Assembly (NCBI RefSeq): GCF_022429565.1
Contig: NZ_CP092487.1
Coordinates: 2,188,001-2,252,000, forward strand
DNA length: 64,000 nt
Reading direction: 5' to 3'
Origin: Lutibacter sp. A64
GTDB taxonomy: Bacteria > Bacteroidota > Bacteroidia > Flavobacteriales > Flavobacteriaceae
The position numbers and the translations under genes were made by a program. This document shows, one piece after another, positions 40,801 to 49,062 of this stretch; position 1 is the first letter of the stretch; each line of letters opens with the position of its first letter. The notes under the pieces are model-generated. The model did no database searches and was not told where the DNA came from. It saw only the letters and a program-made list of their open reading frames with translations.

Positions 40801-41521
40801 CTTTAAACGGAATTAGCAATTCGTTTTGCTCTGCAACTGTCCAATAACGTGTATAATAATTTGCTGCCTGCGCTCCAAACGGATCTAACATTGCAGATAA
40901 AAATCGGTTATCAATATCTCTTAATAAACTTTCTGAAACTCCTTGAATTAGCATTAACATTACAACCACAATAAAACCTGCGGAAATATTACGTGTAAAA
41001 GTAACCGTAGCAAATACAATGGCTCCAAATAAAAATACATTTGGAATTATATAGATTAAATAAGAATGTAAATACGGAACAAACCTAAAATTACCCACAA
41101 TTTCAGGGTTTGTTCCTGGAAGCCTGAATCCAATAAAAATTCCCAAACCAATTACTAATACAATTATAGTAACTATTAAAAATGAGCTTAAAAATTTTCC
41201 GAATAAGTAATTGGCTTTTGTAAACGGATACGAATACAAAATGGTATGCATTTCACTTTTGAAATCTCTAAAAATAGATACGCCAATTATTGATGGAAAT
41301 AAAAAATAGATTAAAATGGTTAATCCATTAAACATTCCATTTAAATTCATTGGAGAATTCACAATTTTTGAAGACCCCGTACTTAACGTAAGTGAATCAA
41401 AAATACCTGCTGCACTTGCTGCAACAAATAACGCTATCACAAAAAAGACAGCTAAATATATATAAAATGAAGGTTTTTTAAACCAATATTTTAATTCGTG
41501 TTTAAATATTGTAGTAAACAT
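37865..41521 (-). CDS. ABC transporter permease fused to M1-family aminopeptidase
   Basis: 1,218 residues. Residues 1 to ~590 are ABC-2-type permease with about twelve hydrophobic helices (for example LIYFLFPSIIGVSIFRDFKS, FVALLKMQLVLLFVIMVGGI). Residues ~620-1200 form an extracytoplasmic M1 peptidase: zinc site HELAHQWWAHQ (~939) followed by SESMSDYVKL, whose Glu is the third ligand, plus the substrate-site segment EGVGFIAD in place of GAMEN. The permease end is preceded by ATP-binding gene 41553-42446. I know such fusions in Bacteroidetes and relatives; substrate is unknown. Function may be linked cleavage and transport of peptides. Confidence 0.92.
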   Translation of the reverse strand: MFTTIFKHELKYWFKKPSFYIYLAVFFVIALFVAASAAGIFDSLTLSTGSSKIVNSPMNLNGMFNGLTILIYFLFPSIIGVSIFRDFKSEMHTILYSYPFTKANYLFGKFLSSFLIVTIIVLVIGLGIFIGFRLPGTNPEIVGNFRFVPYLHSYLIYIIPNVFLFGAIVFATVTFTRNISAGFIVVVMLMLIQGVSESLLRDIDNRFLSAMLDPFGAQAANYYTRYWTVAEQNELLIPFKGVVIYNRLLWMAIAAVIFGMVFKYFSFSQNALTFSFRKQKAERVTKSNFGGITRIELPKVTYDFSFLQNLKTSWRISNLDFKFIIKSWPFLSILLVGLIFILIMSISLGEISGTKTYPTTWQMLLYPGNTFSLFINILTFLYAGMLVQRGKMAKSNHLIDVTPIPNWTLLLSKFVALLKMQLVLLFVIMVGGIIFQIYRGYYNFEIDQYLYELLVLKFVHFAIWAFLAICIQTLVGNAYLGLFILLVISIGLPFLSFAGIEQSIFKYNQGPGYSYSDMNGYGASFSSYITYKIYWVFAGIVLFIVSALFWVRGLPHSFKERLSIAKNRFKGVYLIGFVVFLVAFLSLGYRIYYENNILNERTSAKERELLQVEWEKKYKKFDGKIQPRIVAVNVNFDIYPKELDFKADGIYTMVNKSSEKIDSILLSHNSYPSTFTFNKNNTLVLEDTIHNFDIYKLEKALLPGDSLELNFQVENKPNTFLRIHSDVKENGTFINNKVLFPFLGYSSGGELTDDKVREKYELPENKLRPFPTDSTALGNTYISSDSDWIDFEATVSTSEDQIAIAPGYLQKEWIEDGRRYFHYKMDSKILNFYAFNSARYEVKKDTWNDVNLEIYYHKGHEYNLDRMLDGMKASLDYNSKYFSPYQHKQARIVEFPRTDGSFAQSFPNTIPFSEGVGFIADVDDSDKGGVDYGFAITVHELAHQWWAHQVIGADVKGATMLSESMSDYVKLKVLEHQHGKKKMRKYLKESLDEYLQGRTLEQKRESPLMYNDGQMYIHYKKGSLVMYALSDFIGEENLNAIIKKYVDKVKFQEPPYTTSIEMVEYIKEATPDSLQYVIKDMFETITLYRNRIVNVESTELENGKYQVDIEFNVNKYRLNDSGKRIYGEKLGDTLTYKTDKMRKPEMSLPLKDYVEIGVFYDEEIEGEKEEVELYLKKHKITSINNKVSIIVDKKPTEVGVDPYNKLIDNNSEDNRRGL

Positions 41522-41552
41522 ATAGGTACGTTTTAATTGTTAAAAAAGGAGT

Positions 41553-42446
41553 TTATTCTGAAACTAAATTTGCTTCATCTTCCTTTAAAGCAATAAAATA
41601 TACATCGTCTAATTGAGGTTTCGCTGCACTAAAATCTTCCGCAGGTTTTTCAGTTGAAAATACTCGAATATTTAAGGTATTATCTTGATTGTAATTTGAA
41701 GACAATACATTATAATTTGCTTCCATGGCTTCTAAATCGTCACGTTCAATTATTTTAGTCCAAATCTGACCTTCAACTTCTTGGGTACAAGTTGTTGGAG
41801 TTGTATGTTTCAAAACTCTCCCTCCATTAACAATTACCATTTCGTTACATAGTTCTTTTACATCTTCAACTATATGTGTTGAAAATATAACGGTACAATT
41901 TGTACCAACCTCACGTAAAACATTTAAAAAACGATGACGTTCAGCAGGATCTAAACCTGCAGTTGGTTCATCAACAATTATTAATTTTGGGTTATTCAAT
42001 AGTAATTGCGCAATCCCAAAACGCTGTTTCATTCCTCCAGAATAGCCAGCAACGTGTTTTCTTCTAACTTCATATAAATTAGTAATTTCTAATACCTCTT
42101 TAACCAACTTAGTTCTATCTTCTTTTGAAGCAACTCCTTTTAAGGTTGCAAAATAGTCTAATAATTCTTCTGCAGACATTTTTGGATATACTCCAAAAGA
42201 TTGAGGTAAATATCCCAACACTTTTCTTAAAGCCATAGGATCTTCTAAAACATTTATATCTCCAAAAGTTATAGTTCCAGAATCTGGACTTTGCAAGGTT
42301 GCAATAGTTCTCATTAAAGATGATTTACCAGCACCATTTGGACCTAAAAGACCAAACATTCCAGTTCCTATTTCTAAACTTAAATTATCAATAGCTTTTA
42401 CACCATTTTTATAGGTTTTTGATAAATTTTGGATAGTTAACTTCAT
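41553..42446 (-). CDS. ABC transporter ATP-binding protein
   Basis: 297 residues from the ATG at 42446 (an upstream start at 42494 would add 16 residues not typical of the family). Motifs: Walker A GLLGPNGAGKSSLMRTIA (~33), Q-loop PQSFGVYPKM, signature YSGGMKQRFGIAQ, Walker B LIIVDEPTAGLDPAERHRFL, switch His in FSTHIVEDV. It powers the permease-M1 fusion directly downstream in the minus direction; the two form an operon. Confidence 0.93.
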   Translation of the reverse strand: MKLTIQNLSKTYKNGVKAIDNLSLEIGTGMFGLLGPNGAGKSSLMRTIATLQSPDSGTITFGDINVLEDPMALRKVLGYLPQSFGVYPKMSAEELLDYFATLKGVASKEDRTKLVKEVLEITNLYEVRRKHVAGYSGGMKQRFGIAQLLLNNPKLIIVDEPTAGLDPAERHRFLNVLREVGTNCTVIFSTHIVEDVKELCNEMVIVNGGRVLKHTTPTTCTQEVEGQIWTKIIERDDLEAMEANYNVLSSNYNQDNTLNIRVFSTEKPAEDFSAAKPQLDDVYFIALKEDEANLVSE

Positions 42447-42523
42447 AAAGTTGTAGATTTTATATTTAAAAATTACAATATAAGTATGTTTCACTTGTAA
42501 TTTGTTACAAAAAACTAATTATA

Positions 42524-42591
42524 TAAAAAAACTGTTTGAAAAAATTGAAACTTGTCGTTCTTAGACAAGAAACAAAAATTTTATCAAACAG
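42524..42591 (-). terminator. Large hairpin terminator of the leu operon
   Basis: Nested stems CTGTTTGA (42532-42539) with TCAAACAG (42584-42591), AAAATT (42541-42546) with AATTTT (42577-42582), and CTTGTC (42551-42556) with GACAAG (42564-42569). On the minus strand the hairpin is followed by seven T residues at 42531-42525. It ends the leuCDAB transcript. Confidence 0.75.
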
Positions 42592-42636
42592 CTTTGATGA
42601 TATCACCTATAAATAGGTTTGTAATTCGTGTAAAAA

Positions 42637-42682
42637 CAGGAATCTATACAGTATGAAAATAGATTCCTGCCTCCGCAGGAAT
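42637..42682. repeat. Intergenic palindromic element with alternative pairings
   Basis: Arm A CAGGAATCTAT (42637-42647) pairs over 11 bases with arm B ATAGATTCCTG (42659-42669). Arm B also pairs with arm C: ATTCCTGC (42663-42670) with GCAGGAAT (42675-42682), loop CTCC. A trailing ATGACAATC follows. The ATTCCTGC-CTCC-GCAGGAAT-GACA core resembles short dispersed repeats of flavobacterial genomes. Just downstream of leuB. Confidence 0.6.
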
Positions 42683-42734
42683 GACAATCGGATTTTAAAG
42701 TTTTTTTAGAAAGCCTTTAAAATTCAATAGTTCC

Positions 42735-43790
42735 TTAAATATTTTCAGCTAACCAATCTCCTACTTCATTTGTTCCGTAAGCTTTTCCTCCATCAGCTAA
42801 ATCTTCAGTTACAACACCTTCATTTAATGCTTTATTTACAACTTCTCTAATTGCTTTTCCTTCATCATGTAATCCAAAGTTTTCAAACATCATAGCAGCA
42901 GATAAAACCGTCGCCATTGGATTAGCAATATTTAATCCTGTTGCCTGTGGATATGAGCCGTGAATTGGTTCAAATAAGCCAATATCAGAACCTAAAGATG
43001 CTGAAGGCATTAACCCCATAGATCCAGAAATTACAGAAGCTTCATCAGTTAAAATATCTCCAAATAAGTTTTCAGTAATTAATACATCATAACTATTAGG
43101 CCATTGCACTAAGCGCATAGCTACAGCATCAACAAATTCATAAGAAACCTCAACTTCTGGGTAATCTTTTTCCATCGCTTGTACTGTTTCTCTCCACAAA
43201 CGAGATGTTTCTAAAACATTGGCTTTGTCTACACAACATAATTTTTTAGAACGTGTCATCGCTAATTCAAATCCTTTTTTAGCTAAACGTTGTACTTCTT
43301 CTCTTGTATAAACACAATTATCATAAGCCGTTTCTCCTTCATCTCTTCTTCCTTTTTCACCAAAGTAAATACCTCCAGTTAATTCTCTTAAAAAAACTAA
43401 ATCGGTACCTTCAATACGTTCTTTTTTTAAAGGTGATTTTTCTAATAATGAAGGAAATGTAAATGTAGGACGTACATTGGCAAATAAACCTAAAGCTTTA
43501 CGCATTTTTAACAACCCTTGTTCTGGACGAACTTTTGCTGAAGGATCATTATCAAAACGAGGATGTCCAATTGCTCCAAATAAAACTGCATCTGAATTTT
43601 TACAAATTTCGTGTGTTTCATCTGGGTAAGGTTCTCCAACTGCATCAATAGCAGCTGCACCTGTTAATGCTGGTTTCCAGTTTATTTCGTGGTTAAATTT
43701 TGTTGCAACAACATCACAAACTTTTACTGCTTGAGCGATCACTTCTGGTCCTATTCCATCTCCCGCTAAAAGTGCTATATTTAATTTCAT
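42735..43790 (-). CDS. leuB: 3-isopropylmalate dehydrogenase
   Basis: 351 residues. NAD-dependent oxidative decarboxylation of 3-isopropylmalate in leucine synthesis. Motifs: MKLNIALLAGDGIGPEVIAQ, AIGHPRFDNDP, FLRELTGGIYFGEKGRR and the metal/substrate region ENLFGDILTDEASVISGSMG, then EPIHGSYPQATGLNIANPMA. Last gene of the leuC-leuD-leuA-leuB operon on the minus strand. Confidence 0.96.
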   Translation of the reverse strand: MKLNIALLAGDGIGPEVIAQAVKVCDVVATKFNHEINWKPALTGAAAIDAVGEPYPDETHEICKNSDAVLFGAIGHPRFDNDPSAKVRPEQGLLKMRKALGLFANVRPTFTFPSLLEKSPLKKERIEGTDLVFLRELTGGIYFGEKGRRDEGETAYDNCVYTREEVQRLAKKGFELAMTRSKKLCCVDKANVLETSRLWRETVQAMEKDYPEVEVSYEFVDAVAMRLVQWPNSYDVLITENLFGDILTDEASVISGSMGLMPSASLGSDIGLFEPIHGSYPQATGLNIANPMATVLSAAMMFENFGLHDEGKAIREVVNKALNEGVVTEDLADGGKAYGTNEVGDWLAENI

Positions 43791-43889
43791 TTTTCTTTTA
43801 TTTTATTTTTTTATTCTTTAAATCCAGTATTTTAAAATAGTTAAGCTTTCAAAATCGGGCTTCGATTCTTCTCAGCCATCAATTTAAAT

Positions 43890-45410
43890 CTACTTAATAT
43901 TCAACATTTTTTGAGTGGCTTTAATTGCAGAAACAGTTTGATCTGAATCTAAACCTCTTGTTATAAATTTTTTACTTTCTGTTTCCCAAGTAATAATAGT
44001 TTCACATAATGCATCTGCAGTACTTCCTGGAGGAATTCTAACTGCATAATCTATTAATTTAGGTAAACTAATATTTTCTTTTTTGTATATTTTTTTAAGC
44101 GCATTCATAAAAGCATCAAACTGACCATCACCGGTAGCGTGCTCTTCAAACAATTCATTATCAATTTTAACCAATATTGTTGATGAAGGTTTTAAACCTT
44201 TAGAGTGTGTTAAAACATAGGATTCTACACTTATTCTTTCTTGGTATAAATTACTATTTAAAACATCAGAAATAATAAAAGGCAAATCTTCTTTAGTAAC
44301 CAGTTCTTTTTTATCACCCAGCTCAATAATTCGTTGCGTAACCTTTTTTAAATCTTCATCATTTAATTGTAAGCCTAATTCTTGTAAATTCTTTTCAATA
44401 TTTGCTTTACCTGAAGTTTTTCCTAAAGCATATTTACGTTTTCTACCAAAACGCTCGGGCATTAAATCGTTAAAATACAGGTTATTTTTATTGTCACCAT
44501 CTGCGTGAATTCCGGCTGTTTGTGTAAATACATTATCACCTACAACTGGTTTATTTGAAGGAATTCTAATTCCTGAAAAGGATTCAATTATTTTACTAAC
44601 CGAAAACAACGATGTTTCTTTTACTTGAATTTCAACTTGGTCTTTAAAGAAATCATTAATTACCGCAACCACACTTGCCATTGGTGCATTTCCGGCACGT
44701 TCACCCATTCCGTTTACAGTTAAATGCAATCCTTTTGCACCAGCTTTAATAGCCTCCATAACATTAGCAACGCTTAAATCGTAATCGTTATGTGCATGAA
44801 AATCAAAATGAACTGTTGGATATTTTTTAGTTATTTGTGAAAAATAATCAAATGTTTGGTTATGAGTTAATACTCCTAAAGTATCTGGCAATAAAATTCT
44901 TTCGATAGGAAGTGTTACCAAAAAGTCTAAAAACTGAAAAACATATTCTGGAGAATTATGCATTCCGTTACTCCAATCTTCTAAATAAACATTGGTTTTA
45001 ATTCCAGCTTTTTGAGCCAACGCTACAACTTCTTTTATTTCAGAAAAATGTTGTTCTGGTGTTTTTTTTAATTGATGTTTTAAATGATTTAAAGAGCCTT
45101 TTGTTAATAGGTTTTGAACTTTAGCTCCAGCCTCTTTCATCCATTCTATAGACCTTCCACCATCTACAAAAGTTAACATTTCTACGCTATCTATATACCC
45201 ATTAGTAGTTGCCCAATCGGTTATTGCTTTTACAGCGTGAAATTCTCCTTCTGAAACTCTTGCCGAAGCAACTTCAATTCTATCTACATTTAATTCTTCT
45301 AATAATAATTTTGCAATAGTCAGTTTTTCAGCTGTAGGAAAAGAGACTCCTGATGTTTGTTCACCATCACGGAGTGTGGTGTCCATTATTTCAATTTTTC
45401 TTTTTTTCAT
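43890..45410 (-). CDS. leuA: 2-isopropylmalate synthase-type enzyme (LeuA family)
   Basis: 506 residues from the ATG at 45410; an in-frame ATG at 45434 would add eight residues from the intergenic repeat, so 45410 is preferred. The HMGL-like catalytic domain starts KIEIMDTTLRDGEQTSGVSF and has HFDFHAHNDYDLSVANVMEA and TVNGMGERAGNAP. The C-terminal part (~370-506) is the LeuA-type regulatory (allosteric) domain. It condenses an acetyl unit with a 2-oxo acid. Position among leuC, leuD and leuB argues for leucine synthesis, though citramalate synthase-like family members look alike. Confidence 0.88.
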   Translation of the reverse strand: MKKRKIEIMDTTLRDGEQTSGVSFPTAEKLTIAKLLLEELNVDRIEVASARVSEGEFHAVKAITDWATTNGYIDSVEMLTFVDGGRSIEWMKEAGAKVQNLLTKGSLNHLKHQLKKTPEQHFSEIKEVVALAQKAGIKTNVYLEDWSNGMHNSPEYVFQFLDFLVTLPIERILLPDTLGVLTHNQTFDYFSQITKKYPTVHFDFHAHNDYDLSVANVMEAIKAGAKGLHLTVNGMGERAGNAPMASVVAVINDFFKDQVEIQVKETSLFSVSKIIESFSGIRIPSNKPVVGDNVFTQTAGIHADGDNKNNLYFNDLMPERFGRKRKYALGKTSGKANIEKNLQELGLQLNDEDLKKVTQRIIELGDKKELVTKEDLPFIISDVLNSNLYQERISVESYVLTHSKGLKPSSTILVKIDNELFEEHATGDGQFDAFMNALKKIYKKENISLPKLIDYAVRIPPGSTADALCETIITWETESKKFITRGLDSDQTVSAIKATQKMLNIK

Positions 45411-45428
45411 TTTTAAAACACCGTTTAA

Positions 45429-45499
45429 TGTCATTTCGAGCGCAGCCGAGAAATCTTCATTTCTAATTATTAAACATTTCGACTACGCTCAATGTGACA
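45429..45499. repeat. REP-like inverted repeat between leuD and leuA
   Basis: The block TGTCATTTCGAGCGCAGCCG... (45429-45454) faces its near reverse complement (45475-45499), where CATTTCGACTACGCTC leads to AATGTGACA. Arms are ~25 bases with a ~20-base AT spacer. It resembles short dispersed palindromes common between flavobacterial genes, and it supplies part of the apparent N-terminal extension of leuA. Confidence 0.65.
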
Positions 45500-45527
45500 A
45501 TTAAGCTATTTCAATTTTACTTTTATT

Positions 45528-46124
45528 TTAAAAAGGTCTTTTTTCAGCAAAAGCTGTAATTTCAGATTTCATTTTTGATAAATAATCTATATCATCAAAA
45601 CCATTTAACATATTTTCTTTTTTGTATTCGTTAATTTTAAAAGACTCTTGCTCTCCTGAAACTAATAAAGTAATTGTTTGTTTTGGTAAATTTATTTCAA
45701 TTTCTGTGTTTGGATCAGCTTCAATTGCTTTAAAAATTTTGTCTAAAAATTCTGCACTTACCTGAACTGGAAGCACTCCAATATTTAAACAATTACCTCT
45801 AAAAATATCTGCAAAGAAACTAGATACCACACAACGGAATCCATAATCGTATACCGCCCAAGCAGCATGTTCTCTAGAGGATCCAGAACCAAAGTTTTTA
45901 CCTCCAACTAATATTTTACCTTTATAAATTGGATTGTTTAATACAAATTGTTCTTTAGGTGTATTGTCTGAATTGTATCTCCAATCTCTAAAAAGGTTGT
46001 CTCCAAATCCTTCTCGTTTTGTTGCTTTTAAAAAACGAGCAGGAATAATTTGATCTGTATCTACGTTTTCAATTGGTAATGGAACCGCAGTACTTTTTAA
46101 TATTTCGAATTTATCGTAAGCCAT
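45528..46124 (-). CDS. leuD: 3-isopropylmalate dehydratase small subunit
   Basis: 198 residues. With LeuC it isomerises 2- to 3-isopropylmalate. Motifs: VDTDQIIPARFLKATKREGF, FVLNNPIYKGKILVGGKNFG followed by SGSSREHAAWA, and NIGVLPV. It is the second gene of the operon, 88 bases after leuC; a palindromic repeat separates it from leuA. Confidence 0.96.
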   Translation of the reverse strand: MAYDKFEILKSTAVPLPIENVDTDQIIPARFLKATKREGFGDNLFRDWRYNSDNTPKEQFVLNNPIYKGKILVGGKNFGSGSSREHAAWAVYDYGFRCVVSSFFADIFRGNCLNIGVLPVQVSAEFLDKIFKAIEADPNTEIEINLPKQTITLLVSGEQESFKINEYKKENMLNGFDDIDYLSKMKSEITAFAEKRPF

Positions 46125-46212
46125 TTTTGTTTAGTTTTTAGTTATTGGTTTTAATTGTTAGTTACAAGTAAAACCAACACATAATTTTTAATTTTTAATT
46201 ATCAATTATTAA

Positions 46213-47607
46213 TTAAAGTAATGTTCTTGGATCAGTTACAACTCCGGTTACAGCTGTAGCAGCAGCAACTAACGGACTTGCTAACAATGTTTTTGATCCT
46301 GGACCTTGACGTCCTTCAAAGTTTCTATTTGATGTACTTACTGCAACTTTACCTGCAGGAATTTTATCATCATTCATTGCTAAACAAGCTGAACATCCAG
46401 GCTCTCGTAATACAAATCCGGCTTGGTTGAAAATATCCAATAAACCTTCTTCTTTTATTTTTGCTTCAACAATATGCGAACCTGGCACTAACCAAGCTGT
46501 TATATTATCTGCTTTTTTTCTTCCTTTAACTATAGATGCAAATGCTCTAAAGTCTTCAATTCTACCATTTGTACAACTTCCAATAAACACATAATCTACT
46601 GGTTTTCCTATCATAGACTCACCTTCAGCAAAACCCATATAATCTAAGGATTTTTTATAAGTAGCCGCACCACCTTCAACCTGATCTGCAGTAGGGATAT
46701 TATTTGAAATTCCTGTTCCCATTCCTGGATTTGTACCGTAAGTAATCATCGGTTCAATTTCTGCTGCATCAAATGTAAACTCTTTATCAAAAGTAGCATC
46801 GGCATCTGTAGAAAGTGTTTTCCAGTATTCCATTGCAGTATCCCAAGCTTCACCTTTTGGTGCAAACTGACGTCCTTTTACGTATTCAAAAGTTTTTTCA
46901 TCTGGAGCAATCATACCTCCACGAGCACCCATTTCTATACTTAAATTACAAACAGTCATACGGCCTTCCATAGACATATTTGTAAATACATCTCCTGCAT
47001 ATTCAACAAAATAACCTGTTGCACCCGAAGTAGTTAATTTAGAAATAATAAATAACGCAACATCTTTAGGTGTAACTCCTAAACCAAGTTCACCATTAAT
47101 TGTAATACGCATTTTTTTAGGTTTTGGTTGCATAATACATTGCGAACTCAATACCATTTCAACTTCAGAAGTACCAATACCAAAAGCAATTGCTCCAAAA
47201 GCACCGTGTGTAGATGTATGTGAATCTCCACAAACAATAGTTGCACCTGGCAATGTAATTCCGTATTCCGGACCTACAACGTGTACAATTCCGTTTTGCT
47301 GGTGTCCTAATCCCCAGTGAGAAATTCCGTATTCTGCAGAATTTTCTTCTAATGCTTTTAACTGATTTGCAGATAAAGGATCTTCAACTGGTAAATGTTG
47401 ATTTATAGTTGGTGTATTATGGTCTGCAGTAGCAAATGTACGATCTGGAAATAACACTGAATTTTTTCTTTCTTTTAACCCTAAAAAAGCTACAGGACTT
47501 GTAACCTCATGAATTAAATGTCTGTCAATAAAAAACACATCTGGTCCATCTTTAATTTTACGAACAACATGTGAATCCCAAACTTTGTCAAATAATGTAG
47601 TACTCAT
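46213..47607 (-). CDS. leuC: 3-isopropylmalate dehydratase large subunit
   Basis: 464 residues, the usual length. Aconitase-fold subunit with a [4Fe-4S] cluster. The three cluster cysteines are in [14 protein letters not shown] and in [34 protein letters not shown]-like sequence (here [20 protein letters not shown]) and the closing [19 protein letters not shown] are diagnostic. First gene of the leu operon. Confidence 0.97.
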   Translation of the reverse strand: MSTTLFDKVWDSHVVRKIKDGPDVFFIDRHLIHEVTSPVAFLGLKERKNSVLFPDRTFATADHNTPTINQHLPVEDPLSANQLKALEENSAEYGISHWGLGHQQNGIVHVVGPEYGITLPGATIVCGDSHTSTHGAFGAIAFGIGTSEVEMVLSSQCIMQPKPKKMRITINGELGLGVTPKDVALFIISKLTTSGATGYFVEYAGDVFTNMSMEGRMTVCNLSIEMGARGGMIAPDEKTFEYVKGRQFAPKGEAWDTAMEYWKTLSTDADATFDKEFTFDAAEIEPMITYGTNPGMGTGISNNIPTADQVEGGAATYKKSLDYMGFAEGESMIGKPVDYVFIGSCTNGRIEDFRAFASIVKGRKKADNITAWLVPGSHIVEAKIKEEGLLDIFNQAGFVLREPGCSACLAMNDDKIPAGKVAVSTSNRNFEGRQGPGSKTLLASPLVAAATAVTGVVTDPRTLL

Positions 47608-47648
47608 TTAATTTTTTTTTTGTTTTTATTTGATACAAATTAGGATTA

Positions 47649-47682
47649 GCAACCCTTAAATGTATGAATGGTTGCAAATTTA
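47649..47682 (-). promoter_or_regulatory. leuC promoter with overlapping inverted repeat
   Basis: The minus strand reads TAAATTTG at 47682-47675, an exact -7 box match. The box ends at the start of an inverted repeat, GCAACC (47675-47670) N15 GGTTGC (47654-47649), which would span the transcription start. It could be a repressor operator. Confidence 0.45.
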
Positions 47683-48254
47683 AAAAAATCTATTATGATG
47701 CCAATTTTATTATTTTATATATACGATACCCAAAGAGTTATTTTTTAGAAGTATTTATTTAACTGGTTTTAATTAAATATTTCATAATTCCAGAAATTAA
47801 AAATTTCAACATCTATAAATCTTTTTTTAATCAGTATATTTTACTTTCTCATTTTGATAATTCAATACATTAAACAACTCTAAAAGCTCTAATTTTAAAA
47901 ATAATTTAAAATTAAACACCCTTTAATTAATTTTTAGCAGTAATTAACGCTTTTTAAAGTTTTCTATAGATACAATTATTTGAAGTATCTAATTAAAAAA
48001 TACTTTAATTTTATGCAAAAAAAAATACCATAGTTTAATTAAATACTACGATATCCAATATTAAATTAAGATTTTGAAATCCATTACACTTTAAGCTAAA
48101 ACCTAGAATAAAAATGCGTTTTAGAGGTTTAGAAGCACTAAATATTCTTTGCTTAAAAAACACAAAAGATGTTTCCCAAATTTACCTAAAAGTCTTTATA
48201 TAGTATAAACACCACACTTTAAATATAAAACAGCAATATTCATTCTTTCAATTT

Positions 48255-48283
48255 TTGTTATGAGAATATTCTCATTATCTTTG
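48255..48283 (+). promoter_or_regulatory. Promoter with a perfect 16-bp palindrome as spacer (operator)
   Basis: TTG at 48255-48257, then 18 bases, then TATCTTTG at 48276-48283, matching the Bacteroidetes -33/-7 consensus. The spacer holds ATGAGAAT|ATTCTCAT (48260-48275), a perfect palindrome ending right against the -7 box. A protein bound there would block polymerase. It controls the operon starting at 48314. Confidence 0.75.
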
Positions 48284-48313
48284 AACTGAAATTTAAATAG
48301 ACTCAAAAAATTT

Positions 48314-48727
48314 ATGCCTCCTAAAAGAAAACTTAGAAAAATTGTAACTCCTCCAAATTTTAAAGGATACAAACCTTATGGAACAACAAAAGAATCTATT
48401 GAAGCAATTGAATTGTTGTATGAAGAATATGAAGCTATAAAATTAGCAGATTATCAATTTTTAACACATTTAGAAGCTAGCAAATTAATGGGAATATCAA
48501 GAGCAACCTTTGCTAGAATTTATGAAAAAGGGAGAAGAAAAATAGCCAAAGCACTTGTTGAAACACTTGAAATTAAAACCGTTTTTGGAAATGCTTCACT
48601 TGATAAAAGTTGGTATATATGCCTTAATTGTACTGCAAAATTTACCATTCCAAAAACTATTAAAGACTATTGCTGCCCTATGTGCGCCTCTAACAATGTT
48701 GAATCTACTTTAAATTTAAACCAATAA
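48314..48727 (+). CDS. DUF134 (UPF0251) family DNA-binding-like protein
   Basis: 137 residues. The N-terminal MPPKRKLRKIVTPPNFKGYK opening matches DUF134. A helix-turn-helix follows at about residues 48-80 (LTHLEASKLMGISRATFARI). The C-terminal half has a zinc-ribbon-like pair of CxxC motifs (CLNCTAKF and CCPMCAS), less usual for the family. Members often sit beside NifX/NifB-related genes, as here. It is a good candidate to bind the palindrome in its own promoter. The ATG lies ~30 bases after the -7 box. Confidence 0.88.
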   Translation: MPPKRKLRKIVTPPNFKGYKPYGTTKESIEAIELLYEEYEAIKLADYQFLTHLEASKLMGISRATFARIYEKGRRKIAKALVETLEIKTVFGNASLDKSWYICLNCTAKFTIPKTIKDYCCPMCASNNVESTLNLNQ

Positions 48728-48729
48728 TT

Positions 48730-49062
48730 ATGAAAATTATTATCAGTTCAACAGGGAATACTATAAAATCTCAATTTGATTTACGTTTCGGTAGAGCACC
48801 TTATTTTTGTGTAATTGATGAAACAGATTTAGATTCTTTTAAATTCTATGAAAATTTCTCTTCAAACAATAATAAAAATGCTGGTATTGCTGCAGCAAAA
48901 AAAGGTGTTTCGTTAAAAGCTACTAAAATTATTTCAGGTGAATTTGGAGATCAATCTAAAAAAATTTTAGACGAGCATAATATTCAATTAATTATGATTA
49001 ATGAAGAAAATTGCACTATTGAAACACTTTTAGAACGTTTAAAAAGCAACAATAAATCATGA
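48730..49062 (+). CDS. Dinitrogenase iron-molybdenum cofactor (NifX/NafY-like) family protein
   Basis: 110 residues, a single domain of the family covering NifX, the NifB C-terminus and the orange protein: MKIIISSTGNTIKSQFDLRF, GRAPYFCVIDE, NNKNAGIAAAKKGVSLKATK. It likely binds a metal cluster or cofactor. No nif genes are visible here, so a nitrogenase role is unlikely. It starts two bases after the DUF134 stop and overlaps the next gene by four bases. Confidence 0.88.
   Translation: MKIIISSTGNTIKSQFDLRFGRAPYFCVIDETDLDSFKFYENFSSNNNKNAGIAAAKKGVSLKATKIISGEFGDQSKKILDEHNIQLIMINEENCTIETLLERLKSNNKS

Larger units (their letters stand above)
47608..48313. other. Intergenic region between divergent leu and DUF134 operons
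   Basis: 706 bases without a supportable gene. At its left end is the leuC promoter region (-7 box 47675-47682). At its right end is the promoter with palindrome at 48255-48283. The middle is AT-rich with only very short frames (about 30 codons). I see no tRNA, repeat or terminator in it. Confidence 0.7.

Noticed and set aside
47664-47762. 32-codon frame MNGCKFKKIYYD... near the leuC promoter
   Set aside because: Too short and overlaps the promoter region; no independent support.
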